Below are positions 1 to 9,291 of a DNA stretch of 64,000 bases, piece by piece. Within the stretch, counting starts at the first letter, position 1, and every line of letters starts with the position of its first letter. Under the pieces are notes generated by a model. It searched no databases, was not told the origin of the DNA, and saw only the letters and a program-made list of their open reading frames with translations. The stretch spans positions 1 to 64,000 of the forward strand of contig CAYTPW010000004.1 in assembly GCA_964439935.1 (NCBI GenBank). The letters run 5' to 3'. Made by a program: the position numbers and the translations under genes. The stretch comes from JABMQW01 sp964439935. Its GTDB lineage: Bacteria > Fidelibacterota > Marinisomatia > Marinisomatales > TCS56.

Positions 1-126
1 TTACATGCAAAAAAAATAACTTAAGAGATAACTAAATTCACGATATTGTTTACCGGGTAATCAGCTGATTATTCTTATAGTGCTAAATTGAGCTGAAAAA
101 TCCTGAGAAAAATAATTTGGGAGACA

Positions 127-2472
127 ATGATGAAAACCGGCTCAGACATAGTTTATCGATTTCTAATCGGGATTTTAATATTTTACCCTACTTGTTCAAT
201 TGCAAATATTAATCTGATCCCCCAGCCAAGTCGAATCACTACTCTTGATGGCCATTATAGTCTGAATGAAAATACCGCAATAGCCGTCTCTTCGCAAACG
301 GAACAGATAGGGCAGTATCTGGCCCAGGTCATTACCAGGCATACTGGTTGGGAGCCAACTGTCTTGACCTATATAAATCAAGACGAACCTAACTTAATCA
401 TTTTGATAACTGATAGTCTGGCAGGTAAGGCGACTGAAGATTACCAACTTACAATTGATAGCAGCCAAATATTTTTAACAGCCTCCAGCCCGGCCGGTAT
501 ATTCTACGGATGCCAGACATTGCGACAATTATTACCACGAACTCCCCAGGAAATAGTGCAAGTTAAAGAGTCCGGAACCTGGCAAATACCTGCCTTAAGA
601 ATCAGCGATTCTCCCCGCTTTGCCTGGCGCGGGATGATGCTGGATGTATCTCGGCATTTCTTTCCCAAAAAATTTATCCTGGAGCTGATCGATTATCTCG
701 CCTATCATAAATTAAATATCTTTCACTGGCATCTGATTGATGATCAAGGCTGGAGGATTGAGATCAAGCGCTATCCAAAATTGACGGAAATCGGTGCCTG
801 GCGCGTTGACCGGGAAGATCAATTATGGCACCAGCGTCCTCTTCAGGAACCGGACGAAACAGCCACCTATGGTGGATTTTATACTCAAGATGAAATTCGC
901 GAAATCGTCGCCTATGCCGAAGAGCGGTTTGTCACCATTGTTCCAGAGATCGAAATGCCGGCCCATATCACTTGCGCCCTGGCCGCTTACCCGGAACTGT
1001 CCTGCACTGGTGGACCATTTACGGTCCCACCGGGAAGTATCTGGCCGCTGAAAGATATTTACTGCGCCGGGCGGGAGACAACTTTTGAATTTCTGGAAAA
1101 TGTACTAACAGAAGTAGTCGACCTTTTTCCGGGCACCTATATACATGTTGGTGGTGATGAGGCCAATAAAGCTGAATGGGAAAAATGTGATTCCTGCCAA
1201 GTCCGGATTAAAGCTGAAGGATTACGGGATGAAGCCGAACTGCAGAGTTATTTCATCCGGCGTATCGAGCGCTTTCTAAAATCCAAAGACCGGAAGTTGA
1301 TCGGCTGGGATGAGATTCTGGAAGGTGGTCTGGCGCCGGGGGCGGCGGTCATGTCCTGGCGCGGAACTAAGGGTGGCATTACTGCCGCCCGCTCAAACCA
1401 CAAAGTTGTAATGTCACCTTTATCGCACTGTTATCTGAACTGCTATCAGGGTGAATTTTACCTGGAACCACTGGCTCAAAGCGGCTACCTACCACTCAGC
1501 AAAGTATATTCATTCGACCCGGTTCCCAATAATCTTACTGCTGAACAGGCAAGCTACATAATCGGCGCTCAGGCCAATTTATGGGCTGAATTCGTACCTA
1601 TACCTGAGCATGCTGAATATATGCTGTTTCCGCGCCTGTCAGCGCTGTCTGAAGTACTCTGGTCCCCGGAAGCAGCCCGTGATTGGGAAGAGTTTCGCCA
1701 TCGAATTATAGATTTTAGGCCGTTTTATGAATTTTATGGAATCAATTATTCCACCAGCTCAAACCAGGTACGACTACTGACAAAGTTGCATAAATTTCGC
1801 AAAGGACTGACAGTCAGCATGCATACTGAGACGCCGGAACTAGAGCTGCATTTCTCACTCGATGGTAGTATTCCTACTCCTGCAACGCCCCAATATCTCC
1901 AGCCAATCAGGATCAAGAAATCCACAGAATTGAGGGTGGTTGCTATTAAGGATGGTGATCGGAGTAGCCCCATCTCCCAGCTTTCTTTTACAGCGCACAA
2001 AGCTTTCCACAAACGGGTATCACTGATTAATAAATTCCACTGGCGCTATAAAGCTGGTGGCAAGATCGGTTTAGTCGACGGTATCCGAGGATCTGAAAAT
2101 TACCTCGACGGTCGCTGGCAGGGATATCGGGTCGATGATCTGGAAGGGACTGTAAAACTGGGCTGGCCTGCAACCATAACATCAATCTCCACCAGTTTCC
2201 TGCAGAATACGGCGGCGGGAATCTTCATGCCTCCGGAGGTGGAATATGCCATTTCCAAAGATGGGAAATCCTATCTGGTCATAGGGACGCTTGACACAGG
2301 AATCCTGCCGACTGAACCCGGTCCGATCATTGAAAATACCATATTGGAATTCGATCCGATGCGGGTCCGCTATGTCCGCGTACGGGCAAAAAATATCGGC
2401 ACCTGTCCCGACTGGCATCCAGTTGCCGGTAAAGACGCTTACCTGTTCATTGATGAGATTATTGTGAAATAA
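127..2472 (+). CDS. Exported GH20 beta-N-acetylhexosaminidase
   Basis: Removes terminal N-acetylhexosamine residues from glycans such as chitin fragments or glycoprotein sugars, probably in the periplasm or outside the cell. An N-terminal signal peptide (residues about 10-26) is followed by a GH20b-type domain (about 27-160) and the GH20 TIM barrel (about 165-510). The catalytic Asp-Glu pair lies at D344-E345 in HVGGDEA, the substrate-assisted mechanism signature of the family. The C-terminal 250 residues contain a chitobiase-C-like beta domain and a discoidin-like module that may bind sugar. The ATG at 127 follows GGGAG. The gene stands alone and is followed by a palindrome block. The family is certain; the exact substrate is not. 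Confidence 0.93.
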   Translation: MMKTGSDIVYRFLIGILIFYPTCSIANINLIPQPSRITTLDGHYSLNENTAIAVSSQTEQIGQYLAQVITRHTGWEPTVLTYINQDEPNLIILITDSLAGKATEDYQLTIDSSQIFLTASSPAGIFYGCQTLRQLLPRTPQEIVQVKESGTWQIPALRISDSPRFAWRGMMLDVSRHFFPKKFILELIDYLAYHKLNIFHWHLIDDQGWRIEIKRYPKLTEIGAWRVDREDQLWHQRPLQEPDETATYGGFYTQDEIREIVAYAEERFVTIVPEIEMPAHITCALAAYPELSCTGGPFTVPPGSIWPLKDIYCAGRETTFEFLENVLTEVVDLFPGTYIHVGGDEANKAEWEKCDSCQVRIKAEGLRDEAELQSYFIRRIERFLKSKDRKLIGWDEILEGGLAPGAAVMSWRGTKGGITAARSNHKVVMSPLSHCYLNCYQGEFYLEPLAQSGYLPLSKVYSFDPVPNNLTAEQASYIIGAQANLWAEFVPIPEHAEYMLFPRLSALSEVLWSPEAARDWEEFRHRIIDFRPFYEFYGINYSTSSNQVRLLTKLHKFRKGLTVSMHTETPELELHFSLDGSIPTPATPQYLQPIRIKKSTELRVVAIKDGDRSSPISQLSFTAHKAFHKRVSLINKFHWRYKAGGKIGLVDGIRGSENYLDGRWQGYRVDDLEGTVKLGWPATITSISTSFLQNTAAGIFMPPEVEYAISKDGKSYLVIGTLDTGILPTEPGPIIENTILEFDPMRVRYVRVRAKNIGTCPDWHPVAGKDAYLFIDEIIVK

Positions 2473-2509
2473 CCATTAGTTATCATTTTGTTCAGATAAA
2501 AGAAATCAG

Positions 2510-2529
2510 CCCATAGCTTGAGCTATGGG
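2510..2529. repeat. Perfect hairpin, first of three palindromes
   Basis: A 9-bp inverted repeat (cccatagct / agctatggg) with a 2-base loop, 37 bases after the hexosaminidase stop. It could act as a terminator, although no strong T-run follows it. With the palindromes at 2553-2570 and 2591-2614 it forms a 105-bp block that resembles a REP- or IS200-end-like element. Confidence 0.7.
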
Positions 2530-2552
2530 TAAATCGCGCAATTACAATTATG

Positions 2553-2570
2553 AAACCGTTTAAACGGTTT
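2553..2570. repeat. Perfect 18-bp palindrome, second of three
   Basis: An 18-bp uninterrupted palindrome (aaaccgttt joined to aaacggttt) midway between two hairpins with longer stems. With no loop it may be a dimeric protein-binding site or part of a small mobile repeat. Confidence 0.65.
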
Positions 2571-2590
2571 TATACCAGATTCTTTACAAT

Positions 2591-2614
2591 AACCCACGGT
2601 TAAAACCGTGGGTT
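2591..2614. repeat. Perfect hairpin, third of three palindromes
   Basis: An 11-bp inverted repeat (aacccacggtt / aaccgtgggtt) with an AA loop, followed by atttaaat. The outer stem shares a CCCA...TGGG end with the first hairpin, so the two may be ends of one small element. Hairpins of this kind occur as dispersed repeats and at IS200/IS605-type ends, but no transposase gene is nearby. Confidence 0.7.
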
Positions 2615-2701
2615 ATTTAAATCGTTTTCACTATCACCTTTCATTCCTAAACTCGCACCAATACTAACCATAATTCATACTTCTATTATGGAGAAAGAAC
2701 T

Positions 2702-4153
2702 ATGACCAAAGTCGGATTTGCCATCACTAATTACCATGATACAAATGAGATCTACCACAAGCTTGAGATCTTGCTAAGTCAATCCATCTTACCACTTAAA
2801 AAGGAAGCTTTGGATAAGTACCTGCAGTGGTTTGATGAAAACTGTATTAAATCCAAGGCGATGACATCTAAGGCCAAGGACGTGATTCCCGGCGGCGTTC
2901 AGCACAATCTGGCTTTTAATTATCCCTTTCCCCTGGCGTTTAAAAAGGCTGAAGGAGCGTATCTATGGGATATCGACGGTAATCGCTATATAGATTTTCT
3001 CCAATCCGGCGGCCCTACCGTACTGGGCAGTAACTATCCTGCTGTCAAAGATAAGGTACTTAACCTGCTGGATAATTGCGGACCTTCCACCGGCCTGTTT
3101 CATGAATATGAGTATAAACTGGCGGAATTCATCTGCTCGCACTTCCCGGCTGTCGATATGTATCGGTCTCTGGGCAGCGGCACCGAAGCAGCTATGGCTG
3201 CAGTCCGGGTAGCACGGGTGGCAACTGGCAGGAAAAAAATCATCAAGATCGGTGGTGCTTATCACGGGTGGAGCGATCAATTGAATTACGCCCTGAATAT
3301 TCCCCGGACTGGTCGTTTCCAATCCCATGGAATCCCTCGTGCAACCACCGCTCACACCCAGGAAGTACTCCCGAATAAATTGAATGCACTCGAACGCAAA
3401 TTGAAATTCAATCGACTGCGAGGCGGTACGGCCGCGGTTATCCTGGAACCTTTAGGTCCGGAAAGTGGCACCCGTCCAGTGACATTCGATTTCAATAAAA
3501 ACGTTTGCGATCTGTGTGATAAATATGGTACCCTGCTGATCTTTGACGAAGTGGTTACCGCTTTCCGCCTGGGTATCAGTGGCGCCCAAGGCTATTTCAA
3601 TGTTATGCCTGACTTAACCATATTCGGCAAAGTAGTGTCCGGGGGATATCCAGCAGCTGGTGGCCTGGGTGGCCGCAGGGACTTGATGCTTTTTCTGGCC
3701 GCCGGGGTTGAAGGAACCAAGAAACGGGCTAAAGTTGGGGGCACACTGTCAGCCAATCCGTTGAGCTGTGCCGCGGGCTACTACACAATGCTGGAAATTG
3801 AGAAAACTGATGCTTGCGCCAAAGCTGGCGCGGCGGGCGACCGATTGACGGTTGGTCTGCAAAAGATCATAGCCGAGCATGATCTACCCTATGTAGCATA
3901 TAATCAGGGTTCGATCTGCCACCTCGAAACATCCGGTGTAATGTTGATGAACCTGGGTCTGAATATCTTGAAATCCCTGAAAGAGATTAAAATACGTAAA
4001 AAGATGATGGAGGAAATGGGCGCGGCTTATATGGCGGAGGGTCTTGTCACATTGGCTGGTAGCCGAATGTACACCTCGATGGCTGACACCGATGAAGTGA
4101 TCGATGATGCTTTGCAGCGCTTTGAAAAAGTACTGATACAGACCGATAAATAA
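2702..4153 (+). CDS. Class III PLP aminotransferase, glutamate-1-semialdehyde aminomutase-like
   Basis: A fold-type I PLP enzyme of the class III aminotransferase family. The ring-stacking and cofactor-holding FDEV motif is at D282-E283 and the Schiff-base lysine is probably K310 in TIFGKVVSGG. The IPGGVQH and GSGTEAAMAA motifs match glutamate-1-semialdehyde 2,1-aminomutase relatives. At 483 residues it is about 50 longer than HemL because of an extra N-terminal helix region (residues 1-50). No tetrapyrrole genes are near, so a transaminase or aminomutase role on another substrate is likelier than heme synthesis. GGAG precedes the ATG. It is a single gene between the palindrome block and a weakly marked upstream region of the next gene. 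Confidence 0.85.
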   Translation: MTKVGFAITNYHDTNEIYHKLEILLSQSILPLKKEALDKYLQWFDENCIKSKAMTSKAKDVIPGGVQHNLAFNYPFPLAFKKAEGAYLWDIDGNRYIDFLQSGGPTVLGSNYPAVKDKVLNLLDNCGPSTGLFHEYEYKLAEFICSHFPAVDMYRSLGSGTEAAMAAVRVARVATGRKKIIKIGGAYHGWSDQLNYALNIPRTGRFQSHGIPRATTAHTQEVLPNKLNALERKLKFNRLRGGTAAVILEPLGPESGTRPVTFDFNKNVCDLCDKYGTLLIFDEVVTAFRLGISGAQGYFNVMPDLTIFGKVVSGGYPAAGGLGGRRDLMLFLAAGVEGTKKRAKVGGTLSANPLSCAAGYYTMLEIEKTDACAKAGAAGDRLTVGLQKIIAEHDLPYVAYNQGSICHLETSGVMLMNLGLNILKSLKEIKIRKKMMEEMGAAYMAEGLVTLAGSRMYTSMADTDEVIDDALQRFEKVLIQTDK

Positions 4154-4274
4154 ATCCTTTCCCTTGAATCTGAAAATTTAAAGTATGATTTAATTTTGTG
4201 TCTATATAATGTCGTTTAAGCATTATTGTATCTTGCGCAATATTAGGATATATTGACAATCATTTAAATAGTTA

Positions 4275-4877
4275 ATGAAATATAAAATATTTATCACAAT
4301 CGGATTTATTATACTGGTGGGAATTGTATTAATAATTGCCCCGCTTGAAAAATCATTGGGGTCGATCATGCGCTATGTATATCTGCATGTCTCATTGATC
4401 TGGACTGGTTTTCTGGCAATCAGCATTGCTGGATTATTTGGATTAGCGGGCAGTCTGTTAAATCGAAATGATATAACTATGCTGGCACAGTCCATTGGAT
4501 GGTTTGCCCTTGGTTTATATTTAACAGGAGTATTTTTCAGTGGCCTGGCAGCCTGGTATAGCTGGGGCAGGATTCAATGGTCCGAACCAATCTATGCCGT
4601 TTCTGGACGAATAATGCTGGTAGTGTTAATGATTCAAGTCCTATCTTATCTATTCGCACATTCTCGCTGGACCGGACTAATACATTTCATCCCGGTAGTC
4701 TATTTGATAAAAACTACTACCAACATCCGGATGGTTATGCACCCGGTCGATCCAATCGGTAATTCTGGCTCAACGCAAATCAAATTGACTTTTTATATTT
4801 TAACTCTCCTGCTTGTACTCTGGATTGGATTGATGCTTTGGTTGGCATATCGGAAGTCAGGTAAACAAGCAATTTAA
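4275..4877 (+). CDS. Integral membrane protein, distant CcmC/CcsA-like
   Basis: About five or six membrane helices in 200 residues. The second and third helices carry YLHVSLIW and, further on, a loop with YSWGRIQWSEP, which recall the His and WG(R/K) positions of heme-handling CcmC/CcsA proteins; the full tryptophan-rich heme-binding motif is absent. It lies 61 bases upstream of a NapH-like polyferredoxin, and c-type cytochromes are encoded at 32-35 kb, so a role in heme delivery or membrane electron transfer is plausible but unproven. No clear Shine-Dalgarno sequence precedes the ATG. It could also be an unrelated membrane protein. Confidence 0.45.
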   Translation: MKYKIFITIGFIILVGIVLIIAPLEKSLGSIMRYVYLHVSLIWTGFLAISIAGLFGLAGSLLNRNDITMLAQSIGWFALGLYLTGVFFSGLAAWYSWGRIQWSEPIYAVSGRIMLVVLMIQVLSYLFAHSRWTGLIHFIPVVYLIKTTTNIRMVMHPVDPIGNSGSTQIKLTFYILTLLLVLWIGLMLWLAYRKSGKQAI

Positions 4878-4938
4878 TCGCTACTCTGATATTCAAATAT
4901 ATTGTAATATCTCCACCAATTTTGGATAAGGATGGACT

Positions 4939-5886
4939 ATGACCAACTATAGACAAACCAATTGGATAAAATGGTTTTTTCTTCTTTGTAGCCTGGGACT
5001 AATGTCGACAATACTGCTGGCAGAAGAGGCTGGAGCCAAAGCTTCCTTTGGTTTTTGGAATGTAATGCTGATGCCCCGCGTGTGGGTCGGATTTATTTTT
5101 GTACTGGTTGGATTATTCTTACTCAACCGCAAGTTGGTGTCCCAAAAACTGCGCTTTATAGCCTTATTCATAATTTTTCTCACTTTCAGCGCTTTCTGGC
5201 TCCTGCCGCTGGGTGAATTCGCCCGGGGCATGGGTCTACACCCCAGCCCGGTCTGCGCTGTCACCAAACCGGCCCTGTTCATTAAAGCAGGTCGCGGATT
5301 CCCGGTTGTATTCGCTGCCATCCTCGTTTCAATGGCCATAATGAGTCTAATCGGCAAAAAACTATTCTGCGGTTGGGTTTGCCCGGTCGGTGCTGTTCAG
5401 GAAATGGTGCACTTGATTTCTTTTGGAAAAAAGCGCGATAAAAAATTAAAAATCAAACTGCCCTTCAAAATATCAAATACTGTGCGCTCGGTGCTATTTT
5501 TACTTTATCTGGTTATAGTGTCAACGGCTGGGATCAGCGTCTACGAATATTTCAACCCATTTGAATTTCTGCATTGGGGATTTGAATTATGGGGAATTCT
5601 GGTAATGCTGGTAACCTTGATCAGCGGACTATTCATTTTCCGACCATTTTGTTACTTGATCTGTCCGATTGGACTATTGAGCTGGGTATTGGAGCATTTT
5701 GCCCTGACCAGAGTTGAACTTGACCATAATAAATGTACCGATTGTGATATCTGTCTGCGAAAAAGCCCCTGCCCTTCCATTCCAGCGATTCTGGCTGAAA
5801 AATGGTCCCAACCGGACTGCCATGCCTGTGGACGCTGTATCGAAGTCTGTCCGGAGGACGCCCTTGGTTTTAAGCGTTTTATTTGA
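4939..5886 (+). CDS. NapH/NosR-like membrane polyferredoxin
   Basis: Membrane-bound iron-sulfur protein likely passing electrons between the quinone pool and a periplasmic acceptor. It has about five hydrophobic helices, two CPxG motifs near membrane edges (CGWVCPVGAVQE and CYLICPIG) typical of NapH/NosR/RdxA-type proteins, and a C-terminal pair of ferredoxin-like cysteine clusters. The first, CTDCDICLRKSPC, has irregular spacing and the second, CHACGRCIEVCP, is canonical. The start is backed by AAGGATGG just upstream. The neighbours are a CcmC-like membrane protein and an anchored protein of unknown function; no terminal reductase is adjacent, so its partner is unknown. Confidence 0.85.
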   Translation: MTNYRQTNWIKWFFLLCSLGLMSTILLAEEAGAKASFGFWNVMLMPRVWVGFIFVLVGLFLLNRKLVSQKLRFIALFIIFLTFSAFWLLPLGEFARGMGLHPSPVCAVTKPALFIKAGRGFPVVFAAILVSMAIMSLIGKKLFCGWVCPVGAVQEMVHLISFGKKRDKKLKIKLPFKISNTVRSVLFLLYLVIVSTAGISVYEYFNPFEFLHWGFELWGILVMLVTLISGLFIFRPFCYLICPIGLLSWVLEHFALTRVELDHNKCTDCDICLRKSPCPSIPAILAEKWSQPDCHACGRCIEVCPEDALGFKRFI

Positions 5887-5951
5887 ATTAGAGCCGATCC
5901 CTTATTGGTGACAGGTCTGATGCGTAATAATCAATTGAATCAATTTTATTT

Positions 5952-6770
5952 GTGCTGACACGAACCACTTTTATCACCAGTGCCACACTCCTGCTGATAT
6001 TATTCTTCAGCGGCCTGTTTTATTACTACTATAGTAAAGTAACAATTCTTCCTGACTGGTATACAGAGACCGATGCCTGGATCGATTCTACAATTGACGT
6101 AATCCCTGCTAGATCACATTCATTTGCAGATCAATCACCAAGTAACGCAATGCAGGCCACCGACCCAGTCGATCAAAGTAATCGCCAGGTTGACGAATCA
6201 CAGACGGAACCAGCACCACAAATAATTATAGTTCCTGAATTAGCTCCAAACACCAAAACCGTAATATCTCCACCAAATGAAAAATCTAGTAAGAAAAAAA
6301 GAATATCCAGCAAACGCCGCCCAGCAGCTAAAAGATATTTCGAATTAACTGCTGAGCAGATACCTGATCTGGTTTATAAGCAGATCGATCAGGCCAGTAA
6401 TGGAAATGCAAATAATATTCTGAAAGCAGTACGATCAAAAATTTCCCACCGGGTTGTGGAGATAGAAATGGTTGTGGATGTCATCGAGTTGCAGTCGATG
6501 CAATATCTATCGGAACCTGAATTAAGTATACTTGCACAATTGATTAAATCCGCTGAGTTAAAAGAATTATACCTGAGGTTAGAACTAATCCCGGATTATC
6601 GAAATGATATTATCAGCCTCAAACCGGAATCTACTGTATCGATAGGTGATATTCATTTTAATCTGCGTGAAATGGAGTCCCAGCTCGGTCTTTCGTTAGA
6701 TCAATTTCAACTGGCTGTGCCCGGATACAAGAAACTAAAGCTACAGCGGGGTAAAATTATTTTAAACTAA
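5952..6770 (+). CDS. Membrane-anchored protein of unknown function
   Basis: I do not recognise this family. A single N-terminal membrane anchor (residues about 8-27) precedes a low-complexity acidic/proline linker, a short very basic patch (about residues 113-128, rich in K, R and S) and a folded C-terminal region of about 140 residues predicted to be mixed alpha/beta. The start is GTG at 5952 without an obvious ribosome site. It follows the polyferredoxin by 65 bases on the same strand and is the last gene of this group before the convergent genes begin. It might be an accessory factor for the electron-transfer pair, but only the neighbourhood suggests this. Confidence 0.6.
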   Translation: MLTRTTFITSATLLLILFFSGLFYYYYSKVTILPDWYTETDAWIDSTIDVIPARSHSFADQSPSNAMQATDPVDQSNRQVDESQTEPAPQIIIVPELAPNTKTVISPPNEKSSKKKRISSKRRPAAKRYFELTAEQIPDLVYKQIDQASNGNANNILKAVRSKISHRVVEIEMVVDVIELQSMQYLSEPELSILAQLIKSAELKELYLRLELIPDYRNDIISLKPESTVSIGDIHFNLREMESQLGLSLDQFQLAVPGYKKLKLQRGKIILN

Positions 6771-6892
6771 CTGATTTTTTTAACCGGATCCAATCTGAAA
6801 TCTCAATCAAGATAGGTGGATATTGAAAAATCCATCCAACAGTAATTCAAGGTTTATAATTCTCGGAGAAGCACCCCAATCTCTGCTATATG

Positions 6893-7351
6893 CTAATCAT
6901 CCTCCGGTCGATATTGCCGTTGAGCTTTTAATAGTAAAACATTTGCTTTTTGCTGATCGCCGTCTTGTGCGGCCGACACAACGCGTAATGCCTCGATGAT
7001 CGGAATGCGCGAATTATCGAAATTGGCGTACAATGCGTCCATTGCCTGAGCGATAATTTCAATATTATAACCGACACCCTCTGACAGATGCTGGTCAAGA
7101 ATCTCATAAAAGCGTTCGATAAAATACGGTTCCCGCCAGTAGGGATCATGTCCGTACTGTTTTTTCGCTTCTTCCATATGATACAATTTCATCCGGCTGA
7201 TAGCTGTGTAAGCACCGTTGACAAAAGCCAGCTTTTCACCATCTGTTATACTGTCCCAGTATTCTGCCGGTGTATTCAGCTGGGCAGATAAATCTGGTGC
7301 TAGACCGATCCCAATAATAACAAACAATAATATTTTGGTTATCTGTTTCAT
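6893..7351 (-). CDS. Small exported protein, paralogue of the one at 36744
   Basis: A 152-residue protein with a clear signal peptide (residues 1-23) and a helical mature part. It shares the pattern YW-x-(S/T)-x(3)-GEK-x(3)-F with the exported protein encoded at 36744-37184, and both have a similar second half with a short Ala/Leu-rich helix, so the two are probably a paralogous family of periplasmic proteins. The ATG overlaps the end of nadE by four bases, so it may be translated with it. I recognise no characterised domain. Confidence 0.65.
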   Translation of the reverse strand: MKQITKILLFVIIGIGLAPDLSAQLNTPAEYWDSITDGEKLAFVNGAYTAISRMKLYHMEEAKKQYGHDPYWREPYFIERFYEILDQHLSEGVGYNIEIIAQAMDALYANFDNSRIPIIEALRVVSAAQDGDQQKANVLLLKAQRQYRPEDD

Positions 7352-8979
7352 CCGGATTCCTCCATTGTAATCCCCTCAAAATGATTAACGATTGGAATTC
7401 TTCTCCCGCTACCAAAGGCCTTAGGACTGACCCGCAGACCAGGGGCCGCCTGCCGTCGTTTGTATTCGTTACGATGCACTTTTTGATATATATCCTGTAC
7501 CAGTTTCGGATCGTATCCCTGTTTGACCAGCATCCGTGGAGTTTGGCGCTCTTCTACGATCGCATCAACCAGCGGGCTGACTATTACATAATCAAATGGA
7601 TCAACCTGGTTTTCACTTAACTCGGCTGAAGGCGGTTTCGTAATACAATTACCGGGAATCACCGGCCGTCTGGCACTGGTATTAACCCAACCAGCCAGAT
7701 TGTAAACATCTGTTTTAGATAAATCGGATATTACAGCCAGGCCACCGACCATATCACCATAGAGTGTGCAATAACCTAAAGCCAATTCAGTTTTGTTGCC
7801 GCAAGACAGCACCAACCAGTTCATTTTATTGGAAAAAGCCATCAGAATATCACCCCTGATCCGGGCTTGATTATTCTCTTCCGTCAAATCCCGGGGCAAC
7901 CTGCCAAAATCATTCTTTAAATTTTCCTCGAAGCAATCCACTACCGACTGAATTGGAATAATCTTGAAATCAATTCCGAGATTTTCCGCCAACTGCCGGG
8001 CATCATTGACACTGTGTTCGCTGGAAAACCGCGATGGCATGGCTATACCATGCACATACTGGGGATCAAGCGCCTCAGCCGCAATGCATGCAACCAGACT
8101 GGAATCAATACCACCACTGAGACCGATGATAACATCCTGATATCCGACCTTATGGATATAATCTCGCACTCCCAGGCACAGCCCATGGTAAATTTCTTCC
8201 TCCCTGTCCATCACCTGTAGTTCGACCTCCAGTGGTTGATTGTCAATATCGACCAGCAAAAAATCTTCCTGAAAAGCTTTACCCTGGGCCAGTACCCGGC
8301 CTTCCCCGGAGACGATCAGCGATTGGCCATCAAAAATCAATTCATCCTGCCCACCGACTAGATTACAATAAAAAAACGGAATCTGTGTATCCGCTATTTT
8401 TTTGCGTATCAGGCTCAAGCGATCTTCCAGCCTACCTTCATGATAAGGTGACGCCGAAATATTAATTATCAAGTCCGCACCCTGCTCTTTCAATGCTTGT
8501 GTTACTTTCACCGGATAATCGTCATCCCATAAATCCTCGCAGATCTCGATGCCGATCTTTATACTGTCATCATTATTGTCCAATTGCCAGACAACCGTTT
8601 CCTTTCCCGCTGTAAAATAACGATCCTCATCAAATACATCATAAGTTGGCAGCAACAGTTTATCATAATCCAGCCGGACTGATCCATCCTTGATCAGGAC
8701 TGCGGAATTATAGAGTTTGCCGGATTTCTGGCGGACACAACCCACAATGGCCGGTACCGATACAATTTCGGTGAACGACGACAGAGTCTTTTCATTTTGA
8801 ATGATAAAATCACGTTCGTGCAATAAATCGGATGGCGGGTAACCGGTGACAACCAACTCAGGAAAAACCACCAGTTCGGCTCCAGCTTTAACTGATCGAC
8901 TATACCACTTGGTCAATAATTCCAAATTACTGCTGAACGCTCCCACAGTTGGATTTATCTGGCACAGGGCAATTTTCAT
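7348..8979 (-). CDS. nadE: Glutamine-dependent NAD+ synthetase
   Basis: Makes NAD+ from nicotinic acid adenine dinucleotide, ATP and glutamine in the cytoplasm. The N-terminal glutaminase (nitrilase fold, residues 1-260) shows the catalytic triad E41, K107 and C147; the C-terminal synthetase (about 265-530) has the ATP pyrophosphatase P-loop SGGIDS at 288-293. The 543-residue length fits the two-domain bacterial form. It lies 12 bases downstream of acyP and overlaps the small exported protein gene by four bases, so it belongs to the long minus-strand run. Identification is secure. Confidence 0.96.
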   Translation of the reverse strand: MKIALCQINPTVGAFSSNLELLTKWYSRSVKAGAELVVFPELVVTGYPPSDLLHERDFIIQNEKTLSSFTEIVSVPAIVGCVRQKSGKLYNSAVLIKDGSVRLDYDKLLLPTYDVFDEDRYFTAGKETVVWQLDNNDDSIKIGIEICEDLWDDDYPVKVTQALKEQGADLIINISASPYHEGRLEDRLSLIRKKIADTQIPFFYCNLVGGQDELIFDGQSLIVSGEGRVLAQGKAFQEDFLLVDIDNQPLEVELQVMDREEEIYHGLCLGVRDYIHKVGYQDVIIGLSGGIDSSLVACIAAEALDPQYVHGIAMPSRFSSEHSVNDARQLAENLGIDFKIIPIQSVVDCFEENLKNDFGRLPRDLTEENNQARIRGDILMAFSNKMNWLVLSCGNKTELALGYCTLYGDMVGGLAVISDLSKTDVYNLAGWVNTSARRPVIPGNCITKPPSAELSENQVDPFDYVIVSPLVDAIVEERQTPRMLVKQGYDPKLVQDIYQKVHRNEYKRRQAAPGLRVSPKAFGSGRRIPIVNHFEGITMEESG

Positions 8980-8991
8980 GGCTAATCCAGA

Positions 8992-9291
8992 TTAATATTG
9001 AATCTCAAAATCCCGGTATTTATGCTCATAATTCAGCCATTCGGTCACTATATCATCGACCTGTGATCCCTGGGGTCCTTGTTTCAATTCCTTGATAAAT
9101 GATTCGATCCGATTGCGTTTTCCTTCAACTGATACGAACACCGAGCCATCGTGCTGATTGCGGACATATCCACCCAGCGCCAGGTCCTGAGCCCACTGGA
9201 CTGTAAACCAGCGGAATCCAACTTTCTGCACCCTGCCAGTAATTTTAAGAGTAGCCCCGGCATTATCTGTTTTAGGTATATCCCAATCCAT
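8992..9291 (-). CDS. acyP: Acylphosphatase
   Basis: A 99-residue enzyme hydrolysing acyl phosphates. It shows the family signature GRVQKVGFRWF, with the phosphate-binding arginine, and the second motif near GYVRNQHDGSV with the catalytic asparagine. Length is normal for the family, with a slightly long N-terminus. Its ATG abuts the stop of the upstream LOG-like gene (one-base overlap at 9291), and nadE follows after 12 bases, suggesting a shared transcript. Its cellular substrate is not known from the sequence. Confidence 0.92.
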   Translation of the reverse strand: MDWDIPKTDNAGATLKITGRVQKVGFRWFTVQWAQDLALGGYVRNQHDGSVFVSVEGKRNRIESFIKELKQGPQGSQVDDIVTEWLNYEHKYRDFEIQY

